From CAWJPY01 sp963844865 (lineage in GTDB: Bacteria; Acidobacteriota; Thermoanaerobaculia; Thermoanaerobaculales; Sulfomarinibacteraceae): a stretch of DNA of 64,000 bases. The stretch is from NCBI GenBank assembly GCA_963844865.1, contig CAWJPY010000029.1, forward strand, positions 1 through 64,000. The letters run 5' to 3'. Position numbers and translations under genes: made by a program. Under the pieces are notes generated by a model. It was not told the origin of the DNA and did no database searches. It worked only from the letters and a program-made list of their open reading frames with translations. Numbering within the stretch: position 1 is the stretch's first letter; every line of letters begins with the position of its first letter. This document shows positions 9,268-17,810 of the stretch, piece after piece.

Positions 9268-11145
9268 TCAGTGAGCGCCCGCGGCGACGTCGCCCGCGGA
9301 CTTCCAGTGGGTCTGGAAGTCCGCCGTCAGGTCCTGGTTGGTCAGGCGCGCGCGCACCATCTCCACCGGCATGGTGCCCATCTTCAGGATGGTGTCGTGG
9401 AACTGGCGCTCGGTCATGCGGCCGGAGCCCACCACCTCGTCGTGCAGCGCCCGAAACTGCAACCCGCCGATCATGTAGGCGAGCTGGTAGAGCGGCGGGT
9501 AGCTGCCCTCGAAGGAGCGCCGGACCTCGGCGGTGGCGTTGGCGCGCTCGTGGCCCACCCGGTCCACCAGGAAGTCGATGCACTGCTCGGGCGTCATCTC
9601 TCCGAGGTGGAAGCGCAGAGAGAAGATGATCCGCGCGCAGCGGTGCATGCGCCAGAAGAGCATGCCGATGCGGTCCTCGGGGCTCTTCGCGAAGCCCAGG
9701 TCCCACATCCGCATCTCCCAGTAGAGGGCCCATCCCTCGATCCAGAAGGGCGTGTCGAACTCCATGCGGTAGCTCGCGTAGCGGGGGAGCATGAACATCT
9801 GCAGCCGATGGCCGGGGATCATCTCGTGGAACACCGTGGCGCGGGCGAAGTGCCGGTTGTTGCCGCGCATGCTCATGAGCTTGTCGGCCTCGGTCATGGC
9901 GTCCGTGGGGTAGGAGACCATCATGACCTCGCCGCCGAGAAAGAACGGGCTCTCCTTCTGGCGCTCGGGGGACAGCATCTCCATGCGCCAGGTGTCGTCG
10001 GCCAGCTCGGGCACCGTGATCAGGTGGTTTGCCTTCAGGAAGGCGACCGCCTCCCGCTCGAGGTCCCGGACCAGGTCGGGCTGCTCGCCGGGCTGAACGT
10101 GCTGCTGCTTGACGTGCTCCAGGGCCTGCTTCCAGTCGTCGCCGTAGCCCAGCTCTCGGGACGCCTTCAGCATCTCGCGCTCGCACCAGGCGAACTGCTG
10201 GTCGGCGATGGCGATGAGCTGCTCCGGGGTATAGGGGATCATCTCGTAGGCCAGGTCCGCCATCAGCGCGTCGCGGCCAATGGGGTCGCCCACGATGGGG
10301 GCGTCCTCGCCCTCCTTGAAGCCGACGATCTTCTCCCGGAGCATCGTCCGGTAGTCCGCCAGCTCCTTCGCGAGCCGCTCGTAGGGCTTCGCCACCCACC
10401 ACGTGAAGAGGGGGTCGTAGCCGTCGTAGAACGTGTACCAGCCCTTCAGGGTGTCCTGGAGGTCGCCGACGATCTTGGAGGCGCGGTAGGCGACGGTGCG
10501 ACCGGCCACGATGGGCGTCACCGCGTCGTCGTCGCCGGCGGGCTTCCCCTCGCCGTCAGCCGCATCCTTCGCCGCCAGACCCACCTCGACCCCCTTCCGG
10601 GTCTGCTGCACCGCCTCGCGGATCTCCGCCAGCAGGGCCGCGGTCTGCTGCGCGTCGGGGTGCTCGAAGCGCCGCCGCGCCACCTCGAGCCCTGTGACGT
10701 CGTCCAGGAACGGCACCAGCGCCGACGTCTCGGCCAGCAGCTTCTCCTGCCGATCCAGCACCCGCAGCTCGTAGCCGATCTTGTTCCCGAGCAGGAGGTC
10801 GTCGATCCGTCCGTCGATGCCGAGCTCGGAGAAGTCGACCCCCTCCAGGGCCGATTGCCACTGTAGGTAGAAGGAGCGCAGCGCGTCCCGCCGGTCCCGG
10901 GAGTGCGTCACGTCATGGCGGCGCAGCAGGAGCTGGCGGTCGTTGGTGAATCGCGCCACCACGTCCCGCAGCCCGCTGGACCCCGTGCTCATCAGCTCGG
11001 AGACGTCGGGCACCCAGCTCGCGCCTGCCTCCGCCGCCGCCGCCTCCGCGGCAGAGCTGTCCGCACCTGGCTGCGCCGCCTCCCCCATCCCGACCACCAG
11101 CAGCAGAGCACCGAGCAGAGCACCGAGCCCACGCACGTCTCTCAT
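9268..11145 (-). CDS. DUF885 family protein, exported
   Basis: A 625-residue protein of the DUF885 family, whose molecular function is not firmly known; distant similarity to metallopeptidase-like folds has been noted for the family. The chosen start at 11145 gives a clean signal peptide (MRDVRGLGALLGALLLVVGM, then GEAAQPGA) and follows a strong GGGGGAGG ribosome site. Family blocks include HEMIPGHRLQMFMLPRYASY (an HExxPGH-like motif), PFWIEGWALYWEMRMWDLGF and PPLYQLAYMIGGLQFRALHD. The HExxPGH and EGWALYWE motifs are compatible with a zinc site. The frame is open further upstream to 11319, but that extension has no ribosome site. Confidence 0.85.
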   Translation of the reverse strand: MRDVRGLGALLGALLLVVGMGEAAQPGADSSAAEAAAAEAGASWVPDVSELMSTGSSGLRDVVARFTNDRQLLLRRHDVTHSRDRRDALRSFYLQWQSALEGVDFSELGIDGRIDDLLLGNKIGYELRVLDRQEKLLAETSALVPFLDDVTGLEVARRRFEHPDAQQTAALLAEIREAVQQTRKGVEVGLAAKDAADGEGKPAGDDDAVTPIVAGRTVAYRASKIVGDLQDTLKGWYTFYDGYDPLFTWWVAKPYERLAKELADYRTMLREKIVGFKEGEDAPIVGDPIGRDALMADLAYEMIPYTPEQLIAIADQQFAWCEREMLKASRELGYGDDWKQALEHVKQQHVQPGEQPDLVRDLEREAVAFLKANHLITVPELADDTWRMEMLSPERQKESPFFLGGEVMMVSYPTDAMTEADKLMSMRGNNRHFARATVFHEMIPGHRLQMFMLPRYASYRMEFDTPFWIEGWALYWEMRMWDLGFAKSPEDRIGMLFWRMHRCARIIFSLRFHLGEMTPEQCIDFLVDRVGHERANATAEVRRSFEGSYPPLYQLAYMIGGLQFRALHDEVVGSGRMTERQFHDTILKMGTMPVEMVRARLTNQDLTADFQTHWKSAGDVAAGAH

Positions 11146-11219
11146 GACCCTCCCCCTTCGGCCGCCCATTATCGCAGGGCCACGACCGCCCCCCAACCGC
11201 GGATGCTCGCCTCGAGCCG

Positions 11220-11252
11220 TCCCCCACCAAGCCGCCCGCCGGGGGGTCGGCC
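11220..11252 (-). promoter_or_regulatory. 33-bp motif shared with isocitrate lyase upstream region
   Basis: On the plus strand this reads CCCCCA, CCAA, four variable bases, CCCGCCGG, two variable bases, then GGTCGGCCT. The same blocks in the same order occur at 61678-61710. Both copies have the same orientation relative to the downstream minus-strand gene (about 75-107 and 145-177 bp before the start codons). A common regulator site is a plausible reading. Confidence 0.45.
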
Positions 11253-11256
11253 TGAG

Positions 11257-11314
11257 CGGCCGTTGCTGCGAATGAAGGCCGGCCGTGGCGAATGACCGGC
11301 CGTTCCCGCGAACG
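11257..11314. repeat. Three imperfect ~18-bp tandem units
   Basis: CGGCCGTTGCTGCGAATGA (11257-11275), CGGCCGTGGCGAATGA (11280-11295) and CGGCCGTTCCCGCGAACG (11297-11314) follow one another. All share CGGCCGT and GCGAA. Function unknown. Confidence 0.4.
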
Positions 11315-11526
11315 GGCACCAGCGTCAGCTCCCCGGGCGTCCACCTGTCACCACCCTTGCGCCCTCCAGACCTCCACAGTGCGATTCTGGCGGCTCCCGA
11401 CCCTCTTCAATGGGGCCGTGGGGGTTGATCCACGCGATTCTCCATCGCGGTCCGCACCGCCTCCGGCCGGCGCCGTGGTGATGCTGGGAAAGACAGCCGG
11501 AGGGGCCACGCCGACTTGCTGATCCC

Positions 11527-11633
11527 AGAAAATGTCGGTATCGTTACGTTATGTACCGACATTTTCTTGCAACTCGAGGTAGGTTGACCACGAAATTGTC
11601 GGTACACATCATGCTCGTACCAACGTTTTCGTG
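11527..11633 (+). promoter_or_regulatory. Four-arm inverted-repeat operator before abiEi
   Basis: AGAAAATGTCGGTA (11527-11540) and TACCGACATTTTCT (11554-11567) are perfect inverted arms 13 bp apart. A second imperfect pair, CACGAAATTGTCGGTAC (11589-11605) and GTACCAACGTTTTCGTG (11617-11633), matches at 14 of 17 positions. All four arms share the GAAA..GT.GGTAC core and end ten bases before the antitoxin ATG. AbiEi antitoxins are known to autorepress by binding inverted repeats upstream of their operon, so this array is the likely operator. The stretch is distinctly more AT-rich than its surroundings. Confidence 0.7.
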
Positions 11634-11642
11634 GATGTCTCA

Positions 11643-12269
11643 ATGAGGAAGAACCGAAAGCCCATTGCCCGCCTGGGTGCCTTCTTCCGTCCCAAGGACG
11701 CGGAAGAGGTCGGCCTCACCTACGACACCCTCCGCGGCCTGGTCCGCGATGGCGCCGTGGAGCGGGTGAGCTGGGGCCTGTATCGGCGCCTTGACATGGA
11801 TCCGACGGAGAACCACAGCCTCGCCAGGGCCTGCGCTCGCCTCCCGGAAGCCATCGTGTGCCTGCTCTCGGCACTCCAGGTGCACGGCATCGGAACCCGC
11901 GTTCCCGCGCAGGTCTGGCTCGCAGTGGCGAACAAGGCGCGAGCGCCAGTCTCCCGGGGCATCAAGATCCGGCTGGTCCGCTTCTCGGGTGCGGCGTGGA
12001 CCTATGGCGTCGTGCCGGTCGAGTTCGAGGGTGTCACCACCAGGATTACCGACCCGGCGCGGACGGTGGTCGACTGCTTCCGGTACGAGAGCCGGGTCGG
12101 GCGGGAGGCCGGCAAGGAAGCCCTGTACGATGCCCTCGCACAGAAGAAGGTGACCGTGGACGCCCTCTATCGTGCACTGGACGTCCTCCCGTCGACGAAG
12201 CTGCGCGCGACCCTTGCGGCGCTGCCAGGAGCCCAGACGTCGCCGCCTCCATCAAGGCGCGTCTTCTGA
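11643..12269 (+). CDS. abiEi: AbiEi-type antitoxin / transcriptional regulator
   Basis: A ~208-residue protein with an N-terminal winged helix (about residues 20-50: AEEVGLTYDTLRGLVRDGAV then ERVSWGLYRR) and the AbiEi C-terminal domain (ITDPARTVVDCFRYESRVGR, EALYDALAQKKVTVDALYRA). The ATG at 11643 lies just after the operator array; a GTG at 11631 would fall inside the last arm. In type IV AbiE systems this protein represses its operon and counters the AbiEii nucleotidyltransferase. The last ~12 residues (after LAALPGA) look abnormal because the AbiEii-like coding begins in another frame there. Confidence 0.8.
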   Translation: MRKNRKPIARLGAFFRPKDAEEVGLTYDTLRGLVRDGAVERVSWGLYRRLDMDPTENHSLARACARLPEAIVCLLSALQVHGIGTRVPAQVWLAVANKARAPVSRGIKIRLVRFSGAAWTYGVVPVEFEGVTTRITDPARTVVDCFRYESRVGREAGKEALYDALAQKKVTVDALYRALDVLPSTKLRATLAALPGAQTSPPPSRRVF

Positions 12270-12575
12270 ACCAGGCAAGAGAGGCGCAGGAGGAGTTCCA
12301 GCTCTACCTGGTGCGCTATGCCTGCGAACGGTTCCTCTATCGGCTCGGCGCGTCATCTCATCGGGACCGCTGCGTGCTCAAGGGCGCCGCGCTGCTGACC
12401 ATCTGGCTCCCCAGCCCGTACCGGAGCACTCGGGACCTGGATTTTCTCACTTCGGGGGCCAACGATGAGCACGCGGTTCGCGAGCTGGTCGCCTCCGTGT
12501 GCGCCGTACCATGCCCTGAGGATGGCCTGAGCTTCGACACGGGGAGCCTGCAGGTCAGCCCGACCCGAGGGTTCC
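12236..12575 (+). pseudogene. abiEii: Truncated AbiEii nucleotidyltransferase toxin
   Basis: In a frame shifted from the antitoxin, about 110 residues match the N-terminal part of AbiEii toxins: DVAASIKARLLNQAREAQEE, FQLYLVRYACERFLYRLGAS, RDRCVLKGAALLTIWL and the nucleotidyltransferase motif YRSTRDLDFL. Similarity stops after DGLSFDTGSLQV near 12575. The remaining roughly two thirds of the toxin are missing, and an AT-rich stretch (12595-12650) leads into the Fic gene. No normal start codon precedes the first conserved residues, so a frameshift may also have joined it to the antitoxin. The toxin is very probably inactive. Confidence 0.7.
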
Positions 12576-12669
12576 TTGCGCACGAGAGCGTCTGTCTATT
12601 AAGATTTGTGCCAAGATGTTTGAATAAGCTTCCAGGCAGTGAAGCTGAGCTGAACAGGAAGGCGTGCCC

Positions 12670-13832
12670 ATGCAACGCGGTTCGACCGGACGTTACGAGA
12701 TCACTGTGGTTGGGGGGGAACGGGTGGAGGCGTTCGTGCCGACGCCTCTTCCGCCGTCACCGGCCCTCGACCTCGCCTCGCTGCAGCACAACCTGGAGAA
12801 GGCGCTCTTGGCGGTCGGCCGGCTCGACGCTCTTTCGACACTGCTCCCCGACACCCAGACCTTCTTGTACGCCTATGTCCGCAAGGAGGCCGTCCTCTCC
12901 TCCCAGATCGAAGGGACGCAGTCCTCGCTTTCCGACCTGCTGCTGTTCGAGCTGGAGGAGGCGCCCGGCGTGCCCCTCGACGACGTCATCGAGGTGTCCA
13001 ACTATGTGGCCGCCCTCGACCATGGGCTGCGCCGCCTGCGCGAAGGCTTTCCACTCTCCAACCGCCTGATCCGGGAGATGCACGCCCAGCTCCTGTCCCG
13101 CGGCCGCGGCAGCGACAAGACCCCAGGCGAGTTCCGCCGCTCGCAGAGCTGGGTCGGTGGCACGGCGGCCGGGCGCCGCGTGGTTCGTGCCGCCGCCGCC
13201 ACCCGCAGTGCAGGACTGCATGTCGGACCTGGAGCGCTTCCTGCACGAGCCTCGTCCCGAGCTGCCCGCCCTGGTCCGCGCCGGGCTGGCCCATGTCCAG
13301 TTCGAGACGATCCACCCCTTCCTCGACGGCAACGGCCGCGTCGGGTCGGCTCCTCATCACCTTCCTGCTCCACCACGACGGCCTGCTCCGGGAACCGTTG
13401 CTCTACGTCAGTCTCTACTTCAAGCAGCATCGCGAGGAGTACTACGAGCTTCTCGATGTCGTGCGGCGGAAGGGCGACTGGGAAGCGTGGATCACGTTCT
13501 TCCTGGACGGGGTGGCGCAGACCGCGGACGGGGCAGTTGGGGCGGCGCAGCGACTGGTTTCCTTGTTCCAGCGGGACCGCGCCAGGATCCAGGAAGAAGG
13601 CCGGGTTGCGGCTTCGGCGCTGCGCGTGCACGAAGTGCTCCAGGAGCGTCCGATCACGTCGCTGCAGAACGCCGCCCGGCGCACCAGCCTGTCCTTCCCC
13701 GCCGCCTCCTCCGGCATGCAGGTGCTGGAGCGGCTGGGTGTCGCGCGCGAGCTGACGGGAAAGCGAAGGAACCGGCTCTACGGCTACAGCGACTACCTGG
13801 CCGTTCTCAATGAGGGAACGGAGCTGACATGA
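12670..13832 (+). CDS. Fic family protein (AMP-transferase type), two frameshifts
   Basis: Fic domain enzymes modify target proteins, usually by AMPylation. The N-terminal region has a Fic_N-like block and the inhibitory-helix motif SSQIEG (S-x-x-x-E-G) near 12898-12916, placing it in the class with an N-terminal inhibitory helix. The catalytic loop HPFLDGNGRVG is encoded at about 13312-13344. The C-terminal part (LLITFLLHHDGLLREPLLYV onward, then a winged-helix-like end RTSLSFPAASSGMQVLERLG) is in a third frame. Shifts lie near 13165 and 13345, the second one directly inside the catalytic motif (an extra G before RLL). ATG at 12670 follows AGGAAGG. Confidence 0.72.
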
Positions 13833-13871
13833 GCCTCGGTACGGCACGCGCGCCTGGGACGAAGGCAGAGG

Positions 13872-16325
13872 ATGGGTAGCGCCATGGGGTTCCCGAACGC
13901 CGAGCAACGCAGAGTCATGGAGCAGCGTACGGGAGCGTTGCTCGTCCTCGCCCCGGCAGGCACGGGCAAGACCCGGGTGATGGCCGAGCGTCTCGCGCTG
14001 GCGATCGAGGGCGGCATGGATCCGGATCGGGCCCTTGGCGTGACGTTCACCAACCGTGCTGCGAGCGAGATGCGAGCCAGGGTTGAACGACGGCTCCGGG
14101 ATGGCGCCAAGCAGACGAACATCCGCACGTTCCACGGTCTCTGCGCATGGATGCTTCGCCAGGAAGCGCCCGACCTCGGGCTGGCGCGCGACTACGTGAT
14201 CTACGACGAGGAGGACAGCAAGGAGGTCCTCGCCTACTGCCTGCGCAGCACCGGCCTCAAACCCGACGATGCCTACTGGAGGATCTCGAAGCTGAAGTCG
14301 GGCTGTCCTGTCAGGAACCTCCGCTTGGGGACGGCACCAGCGCTCGATTTCGGCGACCTCCCGCCGCAGCTCGTCGCCGCCGCTGCCGAGTACCACGGAC
14401 TCCTCGCCGAGCGTCATGCTCTCGACTTCGCGGATCTGATCTACCACGTGCGCGCGATGCTGCACCTCATGCCGGAGGCGCGCAGCAGATGGGCCGGGCG
14501 GTTCGACTGGCTTCAGATCGACGAGGTGCAGGACACCCATCACTCCGAGTACGACGTGATTCGGGCCCTGGCGGGCAGAACCGGAAACCTGGCGCTCTAC
14601 GGGGATATCGACCAGACCATCTACGAGTGGCGGGGATCGGAGCCCGATGCGGTGCTGGCCGAGTTCCAGCGCGACTTTGCACCGGTCACGGAGCTTCTCC
14701 TCGCCGACAACTATCGTTCCACCCGCCAGCTCCTCGGGGTTGCGGATCGCTTTGCGTCCACCTTCGCGAAGCGGAGAACACGCATTCGGCCTGGCGTCGG
14801 CGTGGTCGAGGGAGACCCCCCGGTGCTCCAGGGCGCAACCCGGCCCTCCGATGAGGCGAGATGGATCGCGGAACGAGCCCAGGAGCTGACAGCTGCAGCT
14901 GCCGCGAAAGGCCTCCGAATCGGTGTGCTGACCCGTACCCACCGGCGGTCTCAGGTGGTGTCCGACGGGCTGGAGGCGGCCGGGGTCCCGCACGTGACCG
15001 TGGAGCAGTACGAGTTCTTCCGGCGCCAGGAGATCAAGGACGTTGTCGCCCGCCTCCGGCTCTTGCTCAACCCTCATGACGCAGGCGCGCTGGGGCGGGT
15101 GACGCGGAGGCCGGCGTCGGGAATCGGACCGGCCACCCTCAAGACCCTATGGCAGGGCGGTGAAGAGGTGGCACTCCGTATCACCGACCTGATCAGGCCC
15201 CACACGCACTGGCACGGAGAGCCTTTCGCTCCGCTGCTCGAAGGGCTTGCCCGAACCAGCGTCGTCGTGGTGGACGTCGAGTCCACGGGGCTCTCGCCTA
15301 CCGAGGACGAAATCGTGGACGTGGGCGCGGTCCGGGTCGTCGAGGGCAAGGTCAGCGATCGGTTCCAGGCGCTCGTCAGACCGACACGACCCGTGGGTAG
15401 CTCGTTTCAGGTCCACGGCCTGTCCGACGAGGTGCTCCGGGAGGATGGCCGCGACGCCGCTGCCGTGTTCGAGGAGCTGCGCGAGTTCGTCGGGGGCGCG
15501 CATGTGGTGGGCCACAACGTCCGCTTCGACCTGGCGCTGCTGAGGGCGCACGCAGGACGGGTTGGCGTCACGCTCACGTTCCCCGCGTGGGACGACACCC
15601 TCGAGATCAGCCGTCGGCTGCTGAGGCTCGAGCGCTACGACCTCGGCAGCCTGTGCCGGCACCTCGGCACGCCCCACAGCCCCAGCCACCGCGCCTTGGC
15701 CGATGCCGAGGCCACGGCTGACCTCGTGCTCGCCTTGCACGAGGACCTCGCAACGGGCGCGGATGGGCGGCGCCGGCTCATCGCCAGCGTCGGCGCGCCG
15801 TTTGCTCCGATCGCCGAACGCTTCCAGGCATGGAGGGAGGCTGCTGAGGATCTCCGCCCGGCCGAGCTCTGCGAACGCATCGTCGCCGAGTCCGGGCTGA
15901 CGGACTACTACGCCGACGATCCTCGGAGGACCGGCCATCTCGAGGAGCTCATCGAGTTCGTCAGGAGCAAGGACAGGGAAGAGCTCGCGCCGAGAGTGGC
16001 GCTGGAGGACGTGGTCCAGCAGGTGGCCCTGGCGCGGAACGTCGATCACTTGCCGGAGAATGACCCGCGCATCCCCGTCATCACCATCCACCAGGCCAAG
16101 GGGCTCGAGTTCGACGTGGTGTTCGTGGCAGGCGTCGCGGACGGAGAGATACCCTCCTACTACGCCGTCAAGGAAAACCGCGTCGAGGAGGAGCGCCGGC
16201 TCTTCTACGTGGCGATCACCCGAGCCAAGCGCAACCTGTTCGTCTCGTGGTTCGATCGCAACGACCGCGGCTACCCGGCGGGGCCGAGCGAGTTCTTGGG
16301 TGAGCTCGTTCGCGCACCCCAATGA
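13872..16325 (+). CDS. UvrD/Rep-type helicase with inserted DnaQ-like exonuclease domain
   Basis: An 817-residue intact protein. Helicase motifs are all present: motif I LAPAGTGKTRVM (about 25-37), Ia GVTFTNRAASEMRARV, II LQIDEVQDTHHSEY (about 214), III YGDIDQTIYEWRGSEPD, IV LADNYRSTRQLL, V ITIHQAKGLEFDVVFVAG (about 737) and VI RRLFYVAITRAKRNL. Between motifs IV and V, residues about 464-630 form a DEDDh exonuclease: VVVDVESTGLSPTEDEIVDV (D,E), VVGHNVRFDLALL (D) and SHRALADAEATADL (H,D). The protein could thus unwind and degrade DNA 3'-5'. The start at 13872 has GAAGG six bases upstream. It lies 39 bp after the Fic gene, next to AbiE remnants, so a defence or repair role is possible. Confidence 0.85.
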   Translation: MGSAMGFPNAEQRRVMEQRTGALLVLAPAGTGKTRVMAERLALAIEGGMDPDRALGVTFTNRAASEMRARVERRLRDGAKQTNIRTFHGLCAWMLRQEAPDLGLARDYVIYDEEDSKEVLAYCLRSTGLKPDDAYWRISKLKSGCPVRNLRLGTAPALDFGDLPPQLVAAAAEYHGLLAERHALDFADLIYHVRAMLHLMPEARSRWAGRFDWLQIDEVQDTHHSEYDVIRALAGRTGNLALYGDIDQTIYEWRGSEPDAVLAEFQRDFAPVTELLLADNYRSTRQLLGVADRFASTFAKRRTRIRPGVGVVEGDPPVLQGATRPSDEARWIAERAQELTAAAAAKGLRIGVLTRTHRRSQVVSDGLEAAGVPHVTVEQYEFFRRQEIKDVVARLRLLLNPHDAGALGRVTRRPASGIGPATLKTLWQGGEEVALRITDLIRPHTHWHGEPFAPLLEGLARTSVVVVDVESTGLSPTEDEIVDVGAVRVVEGKVSDRFQALVRPTRPVGSSFQVHGLSDEVLREDGRDAAAVFEELREFVGGAHVVGHNVRFDLALLRAHAGRVGVTLTFPAWDDTLEISRRLLRLERYDLGSLCRHLGTPHSPSHRALADAEATADLVLALHEDLATGADGRRRLIASVGAPFAPIAERFQAWREAAEDLRPAELCERIVAESGLTDYYADDPRRTGHLEELIEFVRSKDREELAPRVALEDVVQQVALARNVDHLPENDPRIPVITIHQAKGLEFDVVFVAGVADGEIPSYYAVKENRVEEERRLFYVAITRAKRNLFVSWFDRNDRGYPAGPSEFLGELVRAPQ

Positions 16326-16456
16326 CTGCCCTGCGCCCCCGAAGACTGGCCGTGTCGCACTCGACGCCAGGCTCGAAAGCCGGATCGGTGACGCGGAGAC
16401 CGTAGCGTTCGACTCCGATGGCCATCAGCACCTTGCGGTGCCCGGACGGTGTCCTG

Positions 16457-16924
16457 TCAGTCGACGTCCGGTGGGCTCGTGCGGCGGATCGACTGGATCG
16501 TCTCGTCGAGCGTCTGCAGGAACCGCGATCGGTCGCGCTTGCGAAAGGGCGCAGGGCCGCCGGTGACCTCCCCTGCGCCGCGAAGCTCCGCCAACAGGTC
16601 CCGGGTCGAGACCGCCTGGCCGATGTTGCTGTCGGTGAAGGGCTTCCCCGTGTGGCCGATGACACGGGCGCCTTTCGAGAGGCAGCGGCTCGCCAGCGGG
16701 ATGTCGGCGGTGATCACGATGTCCTCCGGCTGCGCATGCTCGACGATCCAGTCATCGGCCGCGTCGAACCCCTCTTCCACGACCTCGAGCGCGATCGACG
16801 CCTCATCGGGCAGCCGCATCCAGGAGTTGGAGACCAGCGTCACGTCGAGGTGGTAGCGGCGTGCGACGCGGTACACCTCCTGCTTGACCGGGCACGCATC
16901 GGCGTCGACGAAGATGTGCAGCAA
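16457..16924 (-). CDS. YaiI/YqxD family protein (DUF188)
   Basis: A 155-residue protein of the DUF188 family, which has a PIN-like fold; its role is not established. Conserved motifs include IFVDADACPVKQEVYRVARR at the N-terminus, VTLVSNSWMRLP, DIVITADIPLASRCLSKGAR and the family tail block GKPFTDSNIG. The Asp-rich N-terminus (DADACP) and TADIPLA are the features that suggest a metal-dependent nuclease fold. It is convergent with the helicase gene; the 131 bp between them hold nothing recognisable. Confidence 0.85.
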   Translation of the reverse strand: MLHIFVDADACPVKQEVYRVARRYHLDVTLVSNSWMRLPDEASIALEVVEEGFDAADDWIVEHAQPEDIVITADIPLASRCLSKGARVIGHTGKPFTDSNIGQAVSTRDLLAELRGAGEVTGGPAPFRKRDRSRFLQTLDETIQSIRRTSPPDVD

Positions 16925-16959
16925 ACGAAGACCTCACGAGATCCGAAGTGGCCCCGATC

Positions 16960-17253
16960 CTACCGCAGCGCAGCGGATGCCGCGTGGCAGGGGACAGAGG
17001 CGCGGTCCGCCGCATCCCATGCTCGGGTCCGGCAGGGGTCGCGATGCGGAACGGTTCGCCCGTCACCCTCCCGCCACCTCCGCCACGAAGGCGGCACGAT
17101 GAGCGTCGGGATCGAGGCGAGCGGCCCGAACGGGTCGACCAGCCGCGATCGCGGACCCCAGGCGGCATCCAGGGTCACCAGGTGGCGGAAGCGCGCCTCC
17201 ACCATGATCCGCTCGATGCCGGCGATCACGGCCTCGGTTCCTGTCACGGCCAT
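16960..17253 (-). CDS. Possible small ORF after pyrophosphatase gene
   Basis: An open frame of about 97 residues starts 14 bp beyond the pyrophosphatase stop on the same strand (MAVTGTEAVIAGIERIMVEA, then RFRHLVTLDAAWGPRSRLVD). The first 60 residues have a reasonable amino-acid balance, but the rest is Arg/Pro/Cys-rich like a random GC-rich frame. I do not recognise it. Otherwise the 343-bp interval 16925-17267 shows nothing. Confidence 0.22.
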   Translation of the reverse strand: MAVTGTEAVIAGIERIMVEARFRHLVTLDAAWGPRSRLVDPFGPLASIPTLIVPPSWRRWREGDGRTVPHRDPCRTRAWDAADRASVPCHAASAALR

Positions 17254-17267
17254 GGCCACGGCTGTCG

Positions 17268-17810
17268 TCAGGGCGAGCCCTCGGGGAACTTGGCGCGGTA
17301 GCGGGCCATGGCGTCGCGGACCACGTCGACGGCGTCCACGGTGCCGGAGAAGTCGCCCACCAGGACCTCCTTGTGCTCCAGCTTCTTGTAGTCCTCGAAG
17401 AAGCGGGAGAGCTCCTCCAGGCGGTGCGGGGGGAGCTGCTCGATGGCCACGTAGGAGCGGTACTCCGGGTCGTCGAGGTGGATGGCGATGATCTTCTGGT
17501 CCTTCTCGCCCTGGTCGAGCATGCTCATCATGCCGATGGGACGGACCCGGAGCGTGGACAGGGGGACGACCGCCTCCTGCATGAGGACCAGCACGTCCAG
17601 GGGATCGTGGTCCTCGCCCAGGGTCTGGGGGATGAAGCCGTAGTTGGCGGGGTAGACCACCGAGGAGTAGAGCACCCGGTCGACGCGGATGAGTCCCGTC
17701 TGCTTGTCCAGCTCGTACTTGACCTTGGAGCCCTTCGGGATCTCCACGATGGCCTGGAAGGAGCGTGGTGCTTCCGCTCCGATGGGGACGTCGTGCCAGG
17801 GATGGGGCAT
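17268..17810 (-). CDS. ppa: Inorganic pyrophosphatase (family I)
   Basis: A 180-residue soluble pyrophosphatase, the normal bacterial size. It hydrolyses pyrophosphate to two phosphates and pulls biosynthetic reactions forward. Conserved parts: AIVEIPKGSKVKYELDKQTG, DRVLYSSVVYPANYGFIPQT and the metal-binding signature DHDPLDVLVLMQEAV (D-x-D-P-x-D), plus the C-terminal FFEDYKKLEHKEV. Start ATG at 17810 follows GGAGAGAG. The frame is open upstream to 18062, but that part has no conserved sequence. Confidence 0.93.
   Translation of the reverse strand: MPHPWHDVPIGAEAPRSFQAIVEIPKGSKVKYELDKQTGLIRVDRVLYSSVVYPANYGFIPQTLGEDHDPLDVLVLMQEAVVPLSTLRVRPIGMMSMLDQGEKDQKIIAIHLDDPEYRSYVAIEQLPPHRLEELSRFFEDYKKLEHKEVLVGDFSGTVDAVDVVRDAMARYRAKFPEGSP

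Larger units (their letters stand above)
11146..11526. other. Upstream region of DUF885 gene, no gene seen
   Basis: About 380 bp with no credible coding sequence. It holds a motif shared with the isocitrate lyase upstream region (11220-11252) and three short tandem units (11257-11314). The rest shows nothing recognisable. The minus-strand promoter for the DUF885 gene should lie here. Confidence 0.5.
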
